Shown here: positions 61,648 through 64,000 of the stretch, piece after piece
Position numbering within the stretch: position 1 is the first letter of the stretch
How the letters are laid out: each line of letters begins with the position of its first letter
Source: Cellvibrionaceae bacterium
GTDB taxonomy: Bacteria > Pseudomonadota > Gammaproteobacteria > Pseudomonadales > Cellvibrionaceae
Assembly (NCBI GenBank): GCA_028281575.1
Contig: JANQJP010000090.1
Location: 1 to 64,000 of the forward strand
Reading direction: 5' to 3'
DNA: 64,000 nt
The notes under the pieces: generated by a model
What the model was told of the DNA's origin: nothing
The model's input: only the letters and a program-made list of their open reading frames with translations
Database searches by the model: none
Translations under genes and position numbers: made by a program

Positions 61648-62394
61648 ATGGATAGTGGCGTGACTAGGTTTAAGTGGCAAATCAATGTAAGGCTCAGCAT
61701 TTTTACACTGTTGTTTTTGCCGCTATTGACGACGCTGGGTTTTTGGCAACTGCATAGAGCAGATGAAAAACAAACCATACTCGAAAACCACAGTGCGCAA
61801 CAAGCATTGCCGACGTTGGCGCTGTCGAGCAACACCGTTGAATACCTTAGCAAGTTCAGGCGGGTGAGCGCGAGTGGTGAGTTTGTTGTGGACCGCTACT
61901 GGCTGCTCGAGGGGCGAATTCGACACGGCGTGCCGGGTTATGAAATCATGGTTGCATTTGCGCCTGACGAGACGAGTGATAAGTTATTACTTGTTAATCG
62001 AGGTTGGGTTGAGGCTGCGCAGGACAGGACAGTATTGCCTGACATTGTTCATCCCCACGGTGAGGTGTGGCTCGAAGGTTATGTGCTGGCTCCTTATGAT
62101 TCGCCGCTTATTGATGAGCGTAAAAATACACTTTTCTCATGGCCGCACCGAATCTTAGAAGTAGATTTCGATATAATGCGCGACCAAATAGGAGAAGATT
62201 TGTACCCTTTTGTTTTGCAGCTTGCCGAAGACGACCCACTCGCCTTTGATGTCATGTATGTGCCGACAAACATGCCTCCGGCAAAACATCGCGGCTATGC
62301 AATGCAGTGGTTTGCGATGGCGTTTGCACTGATGTTGCTCTGGCTGTTCGCAAACTCGAACCTTTGGCTCTTAATTAAACACAAATTGCAGTAG
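61648..62394 (+). CDS. SURF1-family cytochrome oxidase assembly protein
   Basis: This 248-residue membrane protein has two terminal transmembrane helices (residues about 15-35, and 220-243) flanking a periplasmic domain. SURF1 signatures are LGFWQLHRADEKQ, RYWLLEGRIRHGVPGYEIMVA and LLVNRGWVEA. It helps insert or protect haem a3 in subunit I. I chose the ATG at 61648; a TTG four codons upstream is also possible. Confidence 0.94.
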   Translation: MDSGVTRFKWQINVRLSIFTLLFLPLLTTLGFWQLHRADEKQTILENHSAQQALPTLALSSNTVEYLSKFRRVSASGEFVVDRYWLLEGRIRHGVPGYEIMVAFAPDETSDKLLLVNRGWVEAAQDRTVLPDIVHPHGEVWLEGYVLAPYDSPLIDERKNTLFSWPHRILEVDFDIMRDQIGEDLYPFVLQLAEDDPLAFDVMYVPTNMPPAKHRGYAMQWFAMAFALMLLWLFANSNLWLLIKHKLQ

Positions 62395-62398
62395 ATCT

Positions 62399-62998
62399 AT
62401 GACAGATAGCAAAACAATGAAAAAGAAAAATTACACTATTTGGTTGATTCTCGCAGTGGCTATCTTGCCCATGGCTTCTGCATACATCGTATTTTTTACC
62501 GGTTTGGGCGTACCGAAACACACAGTGAATGCGGGACGTTTGCTCAGTCCCGCTCAGCACATCGCCGATTTGGTGGGTGAAGACGCTATGCAGGCTTATG
62601 CGCGAGAAAAAAAATGGCGTCTGCTATTGCCGGTTATGGCGGAATGCGATGAAGCCTGTGAACGCAATCTCTATACTTCGCGTCAAGTACATATTCGCCT
62701 GGCCCAAAAAAGCGAGCGCTTGGAACGCGTTGCCGTGCTCGGTGAAGACCAGATATCTGAGGAGCGCTTAAATACCTTGGCGCTTGAGCATCCGCGGCTT
62801 AAATTTGTAGAGGTGCCAAGCGAGACATGGACAACTTGGTTGTCCAATATGGCTTTGGGGGCCGCCGCCGGCGAGAAACTCTACTTTTTGGTGGATCAAG
62901 AGGGCTTCGCCATGATGGCGTATTCGAGCGACGTCCATGGAAACGACCTGTTGAAAGACTTAAAGCGCGCACTAAAATTCTCTATCGACTACCAATGA
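62399..62998 (+). CDS. Membrane-anchored SCO-like protein of oxidase locus
   Basis: This 199-residue protein has an N-terminal membrane helix (residues about 12-33) and a periplasmic part with thioredoxin-like strand pattern. It carries AECDEACERN, a C-x3-C like the copper-binding CxxxC of SCO proteins, but lacks the rest of the classical SCO signature. The gene starts four bases after SURF1 and overlaps ctaA (ATGA), the place where Pseudomonas keeps a similar uncharacterised gene. Copper delivery is inferred, not shown. Confidence 0.8.
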   Translation: MTDSKTMKKKNYTIWLILAVAILPMASAYIVFFTGLGVPKHTVNAGRLLSPAQHIADLVGEDAMQAYAREKKWRLLLPVMAECDEACERNLYTSRQVHIRLAQKSERLERVAVLGEDQISEERLNTLALEHPRLKFVEVPSETWTTWLSNMALGAAAGEKLYFLVDQEGFAMMAYSSDVHGNDLLKDLKRALKFSIDYQ

Positions 62999-64000
62999 TG
63001 TTGTTTCAGCCCACACTGCGCGTCCTGGCGACGCTTATGCTGCTCGCGGTCATCGTGGTTGTGGTTTTGGGTGCGTATACGCGCCTGGTAGATGCGGGGC
63101 TCGGTTGTCCGGATTGGCCAACCTGCTATGGCCATTTGTGGGTGCCCGACAGTGCAGAGGAAATTGCCGCAGCGAATCAGGCCTTCGTCGATACACCTGT
63201 GGAGACCCACAAGACATGGCCTGAGCAGATTCACAGGATATTCGCATCGAGCCTTGGCCTGCTTGTCCTGATATTCTTTTTCTTTGTAAACCGTGGTTTT
63301 GCTAAAGCACGTGATTTTAGTGTTTGGAACAGTGTGTCGCTTTCATTGATTTTACTGGTTGTCGGCACATTTGCTCGTGTGGCTTTCGGCAGTGTGGTTG
63401 AACCGCTGCTTGGTCTCCTCGTCTTTGGCTATTTTGCGAATGTGCTGCGACTTCGGTTTGCGCTTAAGGAGCGCTCACCCCAGCAGTTTATCTTTGTGAT
63501 TACTGCGATTCTCGCCGGTTTAGTCATTGTGCAGGGGCTGTTCGGCATGTGGACGGTTACGCTCAAGCTTTGGCCCCAGGTCGTCACCGCGCATTTGCTC
63601 GGAGGTTTCGCAACCTTATGTCTGATAAGTCTTATTTGGATCACACTGGTGTGGCCTAAAGCCAGGGTGCGAGTGAGCAGTGGTTATATCGCACGATTTT
63701 CATTCATCGTTTTGTTGGTCGTCATACTGCAAGTGAGCCTCGGAGGATGGACGTCGAGCAATTATGCTGCACTGGCGTGTCCCGACTTTCCCAAATGCCA
63801 GAATAGCTGGTTGCCGGAAATGGATTTGGCGGGTGGTTTTAATATATTTCAGGGCCTTGGGCCAAACTACCTGGGAGGCCAGTTGGACAACCTATCGCGC
63901 GTTGCCATTCACTATGCTCATCGCCTTGGCGCATTGCTGACAAGCGCGATGGTCCTTGGTTTGTGTGTGTATTTGTGGCGATTGGGCGCGCGGCGTGTTG
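62995..64000 (+). CDS. ctaA: Haem A synthase CtaA (COX15), cut by window end
   Basis: The window holds the first 335 or so residues of this polytopic haem a synthase, which oxidises a methyl of haem o to a formyl group. Diagnostic pieces are YTRLVDAGLGCPDWPTCYGH (residues about 27-46), the haem-binding HKTWPEQIHRIFAS, and the second half copy with HYAHRLGALL. Either of two adjacent ATGs (62995, 62998) could be the start; the first overlaps the upstream stop as ATGA. No stop codon appears before 64000, so the 3' end is outside. Confidence 0.95.
   Translation, partial: MMLFQPTLRVLATLMLLAVIVVVVLGAYTRLVDAGLGCPDWPTCYGHLWVPDSAEEIAAANQAFVDTPVETHKTWPEQIHRIFASSLGLLVLIFFFFVNRGFAKARDFSVWNSVSLSLILLVVGTFARVAFGSVVEPLLGLLVFGYFANVLRLRFALKERSPQQFIFVITAILAGLVIVQGLFGMWTVTLKLWPQVVTAHLLGGFATLCLISLIWITLVWPKARVRVSSGYIARFSFIVLLVVILQVSLGGWTSSNYAALACPDFPKCQNSWLPEMDLAGGFNIFQGLGPNYLGGQLDNLSRVAIHYAHRLGALLTSAMVLGLCVYLWRLGARRV

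Overview
This is a replication-origin-proximal segment of a gammaproteobacterial chromosome. The gene order mnmE-yidC-yidD-rnpA-rpmH / dnaA-dnaN-recF-gyrB, followed by plsC, glyS-glyQ, trkA, rsmB, fmt, def, a LysM gene, dprA, tsaC, hemF and aroE, matches the arrangement known in Pseudomonas. The moderate GC content and the exopolysaccharide and surface genes suggest a marine Cellvibrionales-like organism. That placement is inferred from gene order and protein style; no database search was possible.

Layout. (1) 0.3-10.8 kb, all minus strand: an HDOD signalling protein, parB-parA, rsmG-mnmG, a 930-bp repeat-bearing gap, then mnmE-yidC-yidD-rnpA-rpmH. (2) 10.85-11.34 kb: the probable oriC, with three perfect DnaA boxes and an AT-rich stretch. 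Gene orientation flips here. (3) 11.3-18.3 kb, plus strand: dnaA-dnaN-recF-gyrB and a small outer-membrane beta-barrel protein. Two perfect parS palindromes lie inside recF, so ParA/ParB, their sites and oriC fall within about 14 kb. (4) 18.3-29.6 kb, minus strand: a decayed membrane-protein gene, plsC, glyS/glyQ, a lone glycosyltransferase, trkH/trkA, rsmB, fmt and def. (5) 29.7-34.4 kb, plus strand: LysM protein, dprA, a 24-codon purE relic, tsaC, hemF, aroE. (6) 34.4-38.9 kb, minus strand: a 1476-residue secreted beta-propeller/di-haem cytochrome protein with a C-terminal sorting-like tail. (7) 39.2-55.7 kb, mostly plus strand: an exopolysaccharide locus. It carries rmlA-C-D-B (dTDP-rhamnose), an outer-membrane exporter lipoprotein, a chain-length regulator, a beta-barrel protein, a polymerase/ligase-like membrane protein, a glycosidase-like protein and a WcaJ-type initiating transferase. 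After two unrelated housekeeping genes (gamma-carbonic anhydrase, yheV) comes a tight four-gene cassette: oxidoreductase, unknown protein, and a split Alg14/Alg13-like glycosyltransferase. (8) 56.9-64.0 kb: the aa3-type cytochrome c oxidase operon and its assembly genes (coxB, coxA, ctaG, coxC, DUF2909, SURF1, a SCO-like protein, ctaA cut by the window end).

How the genes work together. The left half is the conserved replication, segregation and tRNA/ribosome maintenance block. The middle half is an accessory cell-surface block, which probably makes and exports a rhamnose-containing polysaccharide. The right end is aerobic respiration. The least explained parts are the oxidoreductase/unknown/Alg14/Alg13 cassette, the giant surface cytochrome, and the scars of gene loss (purE, DUF6524-like).
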